Below, piece after piece: positions 16,251 through 24,116 of a DNA stretch of 25,299 nt. A program made the translations under genes and the position numbers. The DNA lies in assembly GCA_020355945.1 (NCBI GenBank), contig CP070627.1:4738041-4763339 (forward strand). Reading direction: 5' to 3'. Each line of letters opens with the position of its first letter. Position 1 is the stretch's first letter. The notes under the pieces were generated by a model that saw only the letters and a program-made list of their open reading frames with translations, made no database searches and was not told the DNA's origin. This DNA comes from Candidatus Aminicenantota bacterium (GTDB lineage: Bacteria > Acidobacteriota > Aminicenantia > UBA2199).

Positions 16251-17246
16251 CTATTCCTTTACTTTTCCCTTCTCCTTTCCAACAAGTTCTTTATGTTTTT
16301 TTCTCCACTCAATTAACTTCATTAGTCCCTCTCTTAGTTCTATTTTTGCTTTAAATCCTGTATCTTTTTTTAATTTTTCCGTTGAGCCGATCCTGTGGGT
16401 AACAAAGGTTTGCCCTTCGGGTTCATATTTAATTTCCAGGTTGGAACCCGTCAATTCCAATAACAGGGCAGTTAGTTCTTTAATAGAGGTTCCTTTTCCG
16501 GTTCCTACATTATAGAAATCATTGGTGGTTCCTGCTTTTAAACAGGCCACATTTGCTTTGGCCGTATCCTGGACATAAATAAAATCATACGACTGACTGC
16601 CGTCCCCATAGACAATGGGAGGTAATCCATTGTCTATCCTGTCCAATATCTTCATTATTACCGCAATATAGGTTCCTTTATAATCCTGTCGAGGCCCATA
16701 GACATTCATGTAGCGCAGACCATTATGAGATAATCCATAGCGGTGATGAAATGCAACAGCCATATGTTCGCCGGCAATCTTAGTGGCCCCGTAAAATGTC
16801 CGGTTATTATAGGGATGGTCTTCGGTCATTGGAATCTCCAGGGCATCTCCATAAACCGATGCAGAAGATGACCAGACCAACTTTTTAACCTTATGCTTTA
16901 CACAAGCTTCCAGTACATTAAACATTCCCCTGATATTGACTTCAAAAGCAGACCTGGGGAATTCATGACAGTGCAGTAACCATAAAGCAGCCGTGTGAAT
17001 CACATAATCCACCCCTTGCACAGCTTTATCCAAAATATCGATCTCTCTTATATCTCCTCCCAAAGGGAATACATAACAACGCTCATCCTTTAAATATTCC
17101 CGGATATTTTCCCGGGCGCCCCGGCAGAAATTATCATAAATAATGACTTCTCCAATTTCTTCTTTAAGCAATTCTTCAACAATAAAGGAACCAATCAGTC
17201 CTGCTCCCCCGATAACCAGTATTTTGGCATTTTTTAGATTATTCAT
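16251..17246 (-). CDS. NAD-dependent epimerase/dehydratase (extended SDR)
   Basis: A 331-residue extended short-chain dehydrogenase. GGAGLIG at 13-19 is the NAD-binding glycine motif. SSSASVYG at 126-133 supplies the catalytic Ser, and YGATK at 152-156 gives the Y152/K156 pair. NVYGPRQ at 181-187 is the conserved sugar-nucleotide segment. It acts on a nucleotide sugar as a 4-epimerase, or possibly a 4,6-dehydratase or decarboxylase. The sequence alone does not decide, although residues around the glycine-rich motif and R-Y-x-N-V-Y-G-P favour the UDP-glucose 4-epimerase/WbpP-like branch. It precedes the DegT gene by 23 bp, which suggests a joint amino-sugar pathway. An AAAGGA Shine-Dalgarno supports the ATG at 17246. 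The C-terminus is Lys/Glu-rich. Confidence 0.92.
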   Translation of the reverse strand: MNNLKNAKILVIGGAGLIGSFIVEELLKEEIGEVIIYDNFCRGARENIREYLKDERCYVFPLGGDIREIDILDKAVQGVDYVIHTAALWLLHCHEFPRSAFEVNIRGMFNVLEACVKHKVKKLVWSSSASVYGDALEIPMTEDHPYNNRTFYGATKIAGEHMAVAFHHRYGLSHNGLRYMNVYGPRQDYKGTYIAVIMKILDRIDNGLPPIVYGDGSQSYDFIYVQDTAKANVACLKAGTTNDFYNVGTGKGTSIKELTALLLELTGSNLEIKYEPEGQTFVTHRIGSTEKLKKDTGFKAKIELREGLMKLIEWRKKHKELVGKEKGKVKE

Positions 17247-17274
17247 TCTAATTCCTTTTATAAACTGGTTAATT

Positions 17275-18765
17275 CTATTTTATTTTTACTTCTGAGGTTA
17301 TGTATTTTTTCATTTTTTTTATATTTATTAAGTTTCCCAGCATTGCCCACTCTTCTTTTTTTATTATTCCCAATAAGAATGAGAGCCCCCAATATCCCAG
17401 GAAATAAACAGGTATGAAAAATATTTTTTGCATCAAATTTTCCAGGATATAATTATAAAAGAAGTAACTGGATAAAGAATACAAAAGACCGAAAATAAGT
17501 ATATTGCGGGAAGGTAGAATAATCAATGGTTTTAGATTCTTTTTTGAATGAATTATAAATAAAATTCCAACAAAAAGGTTTGAAAGAAGAAGGCTCATGG
17601 CAATGCCTACACCTTTTAAATTTAACATTGTTGGGGATACAAGAATAAATGCAGTAACAATAAAAAATATTAGCTGTGTAAAACGCAATTTAGCCGCCAA
17701 TTTAAAAAGCCCCTTTCCTGTAATCACATTACCGTAGGGTAGAAAAAAGGTCATTATGAACATGGATAATGTAAGAATGGAAAGTATAAGGATTGATTTG
17801 ATATATTTTGGCCCAAGAATAAACCTTACAATCAGATCCGAATATATAGAAGCAAACACGGCCATAGGTAGAACAAAAGCAAGCGAAAATTTTTCGAATT
17901 TATTAATACTCAAGTTAATTTTTTCATAAAGTTTATCTGCAATGGCTTTAGAAAATAAAGGAAAAAACAATAGGCCAACTGAGCCTCCTATCATGCGAAT
18001 AAATCCACCTATACGAAAACCAGCCACATAATACCCAACTTCTTCTGAATTGGTTAAATACTGTAGAATCACTTTGTCTGTCCAGTAAATAAGGGTCTGA
18101 GAAATCATAACAACAACCAATGGAAGAGCAATGGTTATATATTGTTTTGCAAGTTCTTTGTCAAATTTTCCAATTTGATAATCTTTAAATAGGAAAAAAT
18201 AGATTGGTATCATTAAAATTGCTGCAGCAAGATTAGAGAATGCAATGGCAAGAGCTTTATAACCCAGTAATACAACAATTAGTCTCATGGATTGATATAG
18301 TATTAAGCGAATAAAATCCGGGATATCTTGTTTCGCCTGTTCAGTCTTCGCAGCAAAAGTAGTTCTGGGAATAAAGAAGATTAGCTGAATTGTTAGAGAT
18401 ATGAGTGATATTAGAATTACTTTCTCATGGGTAATACTCTCTAAATTATGATGAAAAATATGCTTCTGGATTAAAAATATGCCTAAGACCACAGCAAAAA
18501 AAACACCTATTAAAAATAACTTTATTCTTGCAAATGTACCAATACAAGCTGCTTCATCCTTACCTTCGGAGATTAACTTTATATGAGCTGTACCAATACC
18601 TAGATCAGCTAAAAACTTAAACATATTAGCAAAAGCCAGACCAAAAGCGACTGTACCAAGAACAGTTGGACCAGCCACTCTTGCCACAACAATACTGACA
18701 GCTATCTGGATCATTTGTGAAGATATTTTTGAATAATAACTTAAAACCAATTTTTGTGCTAACAT
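17275..18765 (-). CDS. wzx: Wzx-type oligosaccharide flippase (polysaccharide biosynthesis protein, MOP superfamily)
   Basis: A 496-residue membrane protein with roughly 12-14 hydrophobic segments spread over the whole length. The N-terminus has the Polysacc_synt hallmark: a first helix, then VARVAGPTVLG (27-37), a second helix and FLADLGIGTAHIK (51-63). Wzx proteins move lipid-linked oligosaccharide repeat units from the inner to the outer face of the cytoplasmic membrane in Wzy-dependent assembly. Together with the Wzy/ligase-like protein at 24113 it defines the locus as a Wzx/Wzy-type pathway. It lies 24 bp after the GT2 gene and 28 bp before the SDR gene. The symbol is assigned by family, not orthology. 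Confidence 0.92.
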   Translation of the reverse strand: MLAQKLVLSYYSKISSQMIQIAVSIVVARVAGPTVLGTVAFGLAFANMFKFLADLGIGTAHIKLISEGKDEAACIGTFARIKLFLIGVFFAVVLGIFLIQKHIFHHNLESITHEKVILISLISLTIQLIFFIPRTTFAAKTEQAKQDIPDFIRLILYQSMRLIVVLLGYKALAIAFSNLAAAILMIPIYFFLFKDYQIGKFDKELAKQYITIALPLVVVMISQTLIYWTDKVILQYLTNSEEVGYYVAGFRIGGFIRMIGGSVGLLFFPLFSKAIADKLYEKINLSINKFEKFSLAFVLPMAVFASIYSDLIVRFILGPKYIKSILILSILTLSMFIMTFFLPYGNVITGKGLFKLAAKLRFTQLIFFIVTAFILVSPTMLNLKGVGIAMSLLLSNLFVGILFIIHSKKNLKPLIILPSRNILIFGLLYSLSSYFFYNYILENLMQKIFFIPVYFLGYWGLSFLLGIIKKEEWAMLGNLINIKKMKKYITSEVKIK

Positions 18766-18789
18766 TTATTTATCATCGATTTCTTATTT

Positions 18790-19731
18790 TCAAATAAAGT
18801 GCCTGATTGTAAATAGTTTATTCTTTATTCCCCACAATATACCTGAAAAAAATCCCATCCACATCTTATAAGCCTTTATAATCTCCAATCCTTTTAAAAT
18901 TACCTTTATTGAACCTTTAAAAACATCTTTTCTGAGATGCAGCCAAAAGTATTTCCTGAAATAATCTGGAGATTTATGCTTTAATATGACTATCATGGGA
19001 TTACGAGCATCGTAATAAGATTTTAAAGGAGATGTTTTACCAAGAGTCATACTGTCTTTATGCCAAATTTTGGCAAACGGGGTGAACATAATCCGGTACC
19101 CTTTTTTTTTTGCCCTTGCTTGCCAATCATATTCCTCACATTGTAAAAAGAAGGTGGTATTATACCCCCCAATTTTCCGGTACAATTTTTTCCTGACCAG
19201 GGTATAAATATCATCGGCAAATTCCCTTTCACTTATTTCATCATATTGCCCCCGGTCTTCTTCCCGTACGCCTATATCCCCACCATTCCATCGAACCGGG
19301 TCACTTTTTTTGCCCACAGTCTGTAATATATTGGGATGATCGTAGTAAAAGACTTTACCAGTAGCAAAACCGATCGTATCATCGCTTTCAGCAACCTTTA
19401 CCAGCTCGGATATTACCTTATGGTCAGCCTTTACATCATTGTTTGAAATGAGCACATAATCGGCATTATTTTGATTGAATGCATAATTCAGCCCTACATT
19501 AAATCCCCCGGAATAGCCAAGATTTCTCTCATTTCGAAGAATAATCACTCCGGGGAAATTTGTTTTAACATAATCAACAGAATCATCAGTAGAACCATTA
19601 TCTATCATTACCACTTCAAAATTTGGATAATCATTATTTAGATATGATTCGCAAGAATCTTTCATTAAATCTCTACCATTCCAATTCAATAATAAAACAA
19701 TCACTTTAGGATATCCTGATTTATCTACCAT
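18790..19731 (-). CDS. Glycosyltransferase family 2 (rhamnosyltransferase WbbL-like)
   Basis: A 313-residue GT-A enzyme. NWNG at 16-19 and DNGSTD at 44-49 form the nucleotide-binding start. N70-LGYSGGFNVG is typical of the WbbL/rhamnosyltransferase-like subgroup, and SNNDV (96-100) replaces the DxD motif. EEYDW (199-203) is the catalytic-base region, and a Trp-His segment (KIWHKDS) follows. The C-terminal 70 residues are hydrophobic and basic and suggest membrane association. It transfers a sugar, possibly a deoxyhexose, from a nucleotide donor to a lipid-linked acceptor. An A10 tract lies in the codons for residues about 206-209 (19102-19111). It starts 13 bp after the dehydrogenase gene. 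The donor sugar is not determined. Confidence 0.92.
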   Translation of the reverse strand: MVDKSGYPKVIVLLLNWNGRDLMKDSCESYLNNDYPNFEVVMIDNGSTDDSVDYVKTNFPGVIILRNERNLGYSGGFNVGLNYAFNQNNADYVLISNNDVKADHKVISELVKVAESDDTIGFATGKVFYYDHPNILQTVGKKSDPVRWNGGDIGVREEDRGQYDEISEREFADDIYTLVRKKLYRKIGGYNTTFFLQCEEYDWQARAKKKGYRIMFTPFAKIWHKDSMTLGKTSPLKSYYDARNPMIVILKHKSPDYFRKYFWLHLRKDVFKGSIKVILKGLEIIKAYKMWMGFFSGILWGIKNKLFTIRHFI

Positions 19732-19744
19732 ATTTAATATCTAA

Positions 19745-20677
19745 TTACAATGTAATTTTCACTTTATTGATAAAATCTCTTTGAATATTCTCAACGAAAT
19801 AATTAACATTACCTGCAATATGTGGGGAAATAAGTAAGTTTGGAATTTTCCACAGCTTAGATTTTTTTGGCAAGGGTTCAATTGAACATACGTCTACAGC
19901 AGCCGTTTTTATCATTTGCCTTTTAAGTGCAATGATTAGATCATTTTCATTAATTATTTCTCCCCGGGATACGTTAATTAAATGTGAATCACTTCCCATA
20001 ATTTGAAGTTGCTCCAGGCCAATCAAATGTTTTGTCTCAGACCGTAAAGGTAGGGAGACTATTATAATATCACATATTTCAAGTATTTCATTTAATCTAT
20101 CTTTGGGAAACCAGGAGTCCAATTTCAAATTTTCTTTTTCATTTATTGAATAACCGGCAACCCAGCAGCCAATACTCTTGAAAATATTCACAATTGCTTT
20201 CCCATTATTACCTAAACCCAGAACACCTATTTTATAATCTCGTATTGAACCTGCTGCCTGATTTAAAAATGGTTCCTGGTCCCATTTTTTTTTCAATTTA
20301 TTAATAATAGAAAATTGAAAATTTCTTAAAAGCATGAGAGATACCATCAAAGAATACTCAGCAATTAGCTCACTGGCAATGCCTTTTGATGAATAGATAC
20401 TCACCTTTCCTGGAAAAATAAACTTATCCAGGTAATCAATATCGCTTATACCCAGGTATATTAATTGTAATCCTGATTGTTTTAGGTCTATGTCTTCATT
20501 AAAACTAAAACAAAAGCATGCTTCAGCTTCAAGGAATAATTCTTTTAGTTCATTTCCTGTTGAAGCGTACTGCACGTTGTAATCCCTGGTATAATCCGGT
20601 AAATATTTATTTAAAGAATACTCCCACGAATTCCTGGTGAAGTACTTACTTAATTGAATTGCTATTTTTTTCTGCAT
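19745..20677 (-). CDS. D-isomer-specific 2-hydroxyacid dehydrogenase
   Basis: A 310-residue NAD(P)-dependent dehydrogenase. The Rossmann loop is GLGNNG at 154-159. The catalytic triad is present: R238 in VSRGEI, E267 in SIEPLP and H286 in SPHIAG. PLRSETKHLIG at 210-220 is the conserved loop. These enzymes interconvert 2-keto acids and D-2-hydroxy acids in the cytoplasm. The N-terminal catalytic part is divergent, with the cysteine/Phe-rich stretch ACFCFSF at 53-59. It begins only 4 bp after the ATP-grasp gene. I infer that it makes a hydroxy acid that the ATP-grasp enzyme then joins to a sugar amine, but the substrate is not known. A housekeeping phosphoglycerate dehydrogenase role is unlikely given length and context. 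Confidence 0.9.
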   Translation of the reverse strand: MQKKIAIQLSKYFTRNSWEYSLNKYLPDYTRDYNVQYASTGNELKELFLEAEACFCFSFNEDIDLKQSGLQLIYLGISDIDYLDKFIFPGKVSIYSSKGIASELIAEYSLMVSLMLLRNFQFSIINKLKKKWDQEPFLNQAAGSIRDYKIGVLGLGNNGKAIVNIFKSIGCWVAGYSINEKENLKLDSWFPKDRLNEILEICDIIIVSLPLRSETKHLIGLEQLQIMGSDSHLINVSRGEIINENDLIIALKRQMIKTAAVDVCSIEPLPKKSKLWKIPNLLISPHIAGNVNYFVENIQRDFINKVKITL

Positions 20678-20681
20678 TATA

Positions 20682-21875
20682 TTATTTAAATAATTTTTTT
20701 TTAAAATACATTACGCGCCTAATACTAATTCTAAATAGACGTAGAAAAAGTGGAGTTATATCATCCCATGATAAGTAAGATATAGTTTTTTCCCCTTTAA
20801 GATCCCTCAACCATTTACTAAAGGTAATCTCACCTTCTTTTTTATACTCCAGATATGAGGTAAAATCCAGATATAGATTTACCCATTTCAAATTTTCTCG
20901 AAAAAATTCTATTTTACCAGGAGATTGTCCGGCAGCTTCTTGATAATCCATTAAAGGAAAATTCATCCCGCAAAAATCAGCCAGTGAATTCTGCTGCCAA
21001 TAACGTGGGTTTATTTCAATCAACTTTAATTTGCTATCTTTCTCATCATATTTAAATTCTGCGCTGCCAACTCCCCTGTATCCGATTGAAGAAAACAACT
21101 TCAATCCTGTTTCCACCAGTAAAGGATATTTATAACTCATCACACTTGAACCAATGCCAAAATGTATGGGGTATTGATGAATTTTTCTTAAAGTAAATAC
21201 CAACTTATAATCACCTGCAGAAGAAATATATACACAAATCTTATAATTTTGATTATCAGGACTTTTTACTATTTCTTGAATTATTACAGGTACATTATTT
21301 TTATCGAGGCTTTTAAGTTTTTCTATTAATTCATTTTTATCATTAATTATGAATCCTTTTTTAGTCCCGCTGACCATTTTACGCCAGATATTTACATCTC
21401 GTGCTTTTACAAATACCGGGTACTCTAAGTCCTTTTTGATTTCATTAATCCTTTCGACATTATCCACAAATATCGTTTTCGGAACATTGATATCGGAATG
21501 AATTGCTAATTTGTATTGAGTATATTTATCTAAAATGGATTTAACTAATTCCGCATCAGGTAGGTTAGACAGAAAATGTTTATCAATAAAAGAACTGTTT
21601 TTTGCATAAAACATTAAATATTCATCAGAATCGATGAATAATATCGGTTTTTTTTGAAATTCTTGACAAAATTTATCAATTTTTTTGATAAATTCAGACT
21701 CCTGGTATATTGGATGTGGAAATACTTGCCCATTAATATATTTTGAATAATAGGCAATTCCTTTTGAATGACTAATACCATAAACTTTTATCCCATGCCT
21801 GCCCAGACTCCTACCGATTGCGAGTCCTGTCTCGTTCAGTCCGAATATTACAGCGGGATTACTTTTATTTAGCAT
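20682..21875 (-). CDS. ATP-grasp carboxylate-amine ligase
   Basis: A 397-residue ATP-grasp protein in the layout of carboxylate-amine ligases. An N-terminal Rossmann-like domain begins VIFGLNETGLAIGRSL. The ATP-grasp domain has YPVFVKAR at 152-159 (K157, ATP phosphate contact), IIQE at 198-201 (adenine hinge) and SAEFKYD at 271-277 with E273. EINPR at 287-291 gives the Mg-binding E287/N289. Such enzymes activate a carboxylate as an acyl phosphate and join it to an amine or other nucleophile. In this setting a sugar amine made by a DegT enzyme and a hydroxy or amino acid are the natural candidates (inference). It lies between the Cys-rich methyltransferase and the hydroxyacid dehydrogenase. 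A homologue that tailors a peptide-like compound is an alternative. The C-terminus is very basic, Lys- and Arg-rich. Confidence 0.88.
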   Translation of the reverse strand: MLNKSNPAVIFGLNETGLAIGRSLGRHGIKVYGISHSKGIAYYSKYINGQVFPHPIYQESEFIKKIDKFCQEFQKKPILFIDSDEYLMFYAKNSSFIDKHFLSNLPDAELVKSILDKYTQYKLAIHSDINVPKTIFVDNVERINEIKKDLEYPVFVKARDVNIWRKMVSGTKKGFIINDKNELIEKLKSLDKNNVPVIIQEIVKSPDNQNYKICVYISSAGDYKLVFTLRKIHQYPIHFGIGSSVMSYKYPLLVETGLKLFSSIGYRGVGSAEFKYDEKDSKLKLIEINPRYWQQNSLADFCGMNFPLMDYQEAAGQSPGKIEFFRENLKWVNLYLDFTSYLEYKKEGEITFSKWLRDLKGEKTISYLSWDDITPLFLRLFRISIRRVMYFKKKLFK

Positions 21876-21904
21876 AAATATTTATCTTTATTTAACAGCC
21901 TATT

Positions 21905-23017
21905 TTATTTGCGATTTCTCCAAATTGGTTTCACATGATTGTTTGACAATTCGATATTTACTGATGGTTTTTTCAGGCAATTCAAACAGGCTTTTTTAGA
22001 AAACCCATAATACTCAAAGATTTTGTCAGTTTTATACTCTTTTTCGCAAAACTCACACATCTCATATTTTGGTTTTAAAACTTTTGGACTCATCCTATAA
22101 GGTAGAACATACTTTGGTTTTTTTCCTTTCACATAATAAGATGATTGTTTGTTATTCATACAAGAATGACAGATTGGAACATCAAAACTATTTAAAGAGT
22201 TCTTTTTTGCATGTTTTTCACCACATAAAAAACAGTACATCGTGTCATCAACTTTAGCAGCAATAGTAATTGATTGGGCACCTATATTACTAATAAATGT
22301 ATTTTCAAATGTATTTGAAAACCAGTATGCAAATGATCCTTTTTTTAAATTTTTCCCTGTAAATCCACCTAATTCACAAAATGTGTATAACAAATCAGCT
22401 CCCCCGTAATTAGTAACCAGAAGACCTGGCTCAGATACAAACTTCTTTAACTTGCGCGGCCTGTATTCATATTGAAAAAATTGCGGAACAACAATTTTTC
22501 GTCCGATTAGCCTTTTTATGATATTTTTGGTTTTAATTTTTAAATTTCTGATTAGCAATAACCAGGATATGGAAGGCGTCGTTATAATTGCTATTCCTCC
22601 TGGCCTTAACACCCTGTATGCTTCTATTAGAGGCTTTTGCGGTCCCTGGATAAAATGTTCTATGACCCCAAGAGAAATATAGCCACTTAAAGAATTATCT
22701 TTATAGGGTAGATCTATCACGTCACCCTTTATAAATTCGACATTAAAATTATTTTTCTTCCTCCAATCACTTAAATAATCAATTGTAGGTTTTGAAAAAT
22801 CAAGTCCATATATATTAACTCCTAAACAAGACAAATATAAAACATATCTTCCTGAGCCACAACCCGCTTCTATAACCTTCCCATATCTAGGAACATACTT
22901 CATTATCCAGTGTCTAAGACTATAATAGTCCCACTTTCGAATTTCTGTTTCCGGGGATAGATTCTCCCATTGTGAGTCCCATACCTTTGGGTCCTGGCCT
23001 CTATTTTTATGATTCAT
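21905..23017 (-). CDS. Class I SAM methyltransferase fused to a four-CxxC (zinc-ribbon-like) C-terminal region
   Basis: A 370-residue protein with two parts. Residues about 30-250 form a class I methyltransferase. VIEAGCGSGR at 48-57 is motif I, and GVIEHF and VLRPGG follow in the UbiE/Methyltransf_11 pattern. Residues 262-347 hold four CxxC pairs at C262/C265, C283/C286, C321/C324 and C344/C347. They are arranged as two similar modules with 17 and 19 residues between pairs, which suggests two zinc-binding treble-clef or ribbon folds. The N-terminus (to about 30) is charged. The target of methylation is not evident. The 11-bp overlap with the upstream DegT gene suggests coupled translation. 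The fusion is unusual for a glycan methyltransferase. An alternative is that the tail mediates protein or nucleic-acid contact. Confidence 0.88.
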   Translation of the reverse strand: MNHKNRGQDPKVWDSQWENLSPETEIRKWDYYSLRHWIMKYVPRYGKVIEAGCGSGRYVLYLSCLGVNIYGLDFSKPTIDYLSDWRKKNNFNVEFIKGDVIDLPYKDNSLSGYISLGVIEHFIQGPQKPLIEAYRVLRPGGIAIITTPSISWLLLIRNLKIKTKNIIKRLIGRKIVVPQFFQYEYRPRKLKKFVSEPGLLVTNYGGADLLYTFCELGGFTGKNLKKGSFAYWFSNTFENTFISNIGAQSITIAAKVDDTMYCFLCGEKHAKKNSLNSFDVPICHSCMNNKQSSYYVKGKKPKYVLPYRMSPKVLKPKYEMCEFCEKEYKTDKIFEYYGFSKKACLNCLKKPSVNIELSNNHVKPIWRNRK

Positions 23018-24116
23018 TTAAAAACGCCTTTATTTCTTGAATAACTAGATCAATTTCTTCTTTTTCCAACGCAGGAAAAAGAGGCAATGTCAAAACTCTT
23101 TTCCAAACCGATTCAGTAACCGGTAATTTCCTGTAATATGGTTTATACATGTCAAAAAGATGGTTGGGGTAATAATGAACTCCCGTGGAGATACCATTTT
23201 CCTTTAAATACTCCTGGAGTTCATCCCTGTATTTTGTTTTAATCACATAATTATGATAAGAAGGAGCCATATAATCTTTTATCGGGGGGAGTTCAATATC
23301 TCCAACCCCTTGAAGATTTTTTGAATAATAGTCCGACCATTTTTTTCTCTGTTCATTCAACCAATAGATATTTTCAAACTGGGCCAACCCAATAGCCGCT
23401 GTTATATCATTCATATGGTATTTAAATCCCGGTTCCACCACATTGTAAAACCATGAATACTTACCAATATTTCGAAGAAATGTATCCTTTGTTATTCCCA
23501 TCCATCTTAATTTTTTCATCCTTTCATACCAATCTTCTCTATTGGTTACAATCATGCCCCCGTCACCGGCGGCGAGATTTTTTACAGCGTGGAAACTGAA
23601 GCATCCGAAATCGCCAATAGAGCCAAGTTTCCTACCTTTATATCCGCCGCCAAAGGCATGGGCGCAATCTTCCACTACAAACAGATTATGCTTTTTAGCA
23701 ATCGCCATAATTTTATCCATATCACATGCCCTGCCGCCGTAATGTACTACCTGTATTGCTTTTGTCTTAACTGAAATAAGTTCTACAATTTTTTCCGCAT
23801 CAATGTTCAAAGTATCCGGTTCAATGTCACAAAAAACAGGAATACCTCCGCAGTAAAGAATGGCATGATTGGAAGATACAAAGGTCATTGAAGGTGTTAT
23901 CACTTCTTTGTCTTTTATATCCAGGCACTTGAAAGCAAGATGAAGGGCAGCGGTGGCAGAATTTAATCCCAATGCATATTTCGTTCCTATATAGTTTGCA
24001 CATTTTTCCTCGAACTGTTGTGTCTTTGGACCAGGTCCCCACCACCCGGAATCCAATACTTCCTTTAAATTTTCAATCTCCTTTCCTGTGGTATAAGGTC
24101 TAAATACCGGTATCAT
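23007..24116 (-). CDS. DegT/DnrJ/EryC1/StrS-family sugar aminotransferase
   Basis: A 369-residue PLP aminotransferase closely following the sugar-aminotransferase consensus. LNSATAALHLA lies at 51-61 (cofactor phosphate loop). VVEDCAHAFGG at 147-157 holds D150, and SFHAVKNLAAGDGG at 174-187 holds catalytic K179. GWWGPGP at 24-30 is the usual N-terminal signature. The reaction is amination of a keto nucleotide sugar with glutamate. It opens the modification block that continues with the methyltransferase, ATP-grasp and hydroxyacid dehydrogenase genes, and may supply the amine they act on. Its ATG overlaps the TGA of the upstream polymerase/ligase gene (ATGA, 24113-24116), with GGAG about eight bases before it. 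Position specificity cannot be read from sequence alone. Confidence 0.93.
   Translation of the reverse strand: MIPVFRPYTTGKEIENLKEVLDSGWWGPGPKTQQFEEKCANYIGTKYALGLNSATAALHLAFKCLDIKDKEVITPSMTFVSSNHAILYCGGIPVFCDIEPDTLNIDAEKIVELISVKTKAIQVVHYGGRACDMDKIMAIAKKHNLFVVEDCAHAFGGGYKGRKLGSIGDFGCFSFHAVKNLAAGDGGMIVTNREDWYERMKKLRWMGITKDTFLRNIGKYSWFYNVVEPGFKYHMNDITAAIGLAQFENIYWLNEQRKKWSDYYSKNLQGVGDIELPPIKDYMAPSYHNYVIKTKYRDELQEYLKENGISTGVHYYPNHLFDMYKPYYRKLPVTESVWKRVLTLPLFPALEKEEIDLVIQEIKAFLNES

Noticed and set aside
16099..16515. 138-codon plus-strand open frame
   Set aside because: It lies antisense to the clear DegT and SDR genes, has no recognisable domain and is Phe/Ser/Leu-rich as expected for a reverse-strand shadow.
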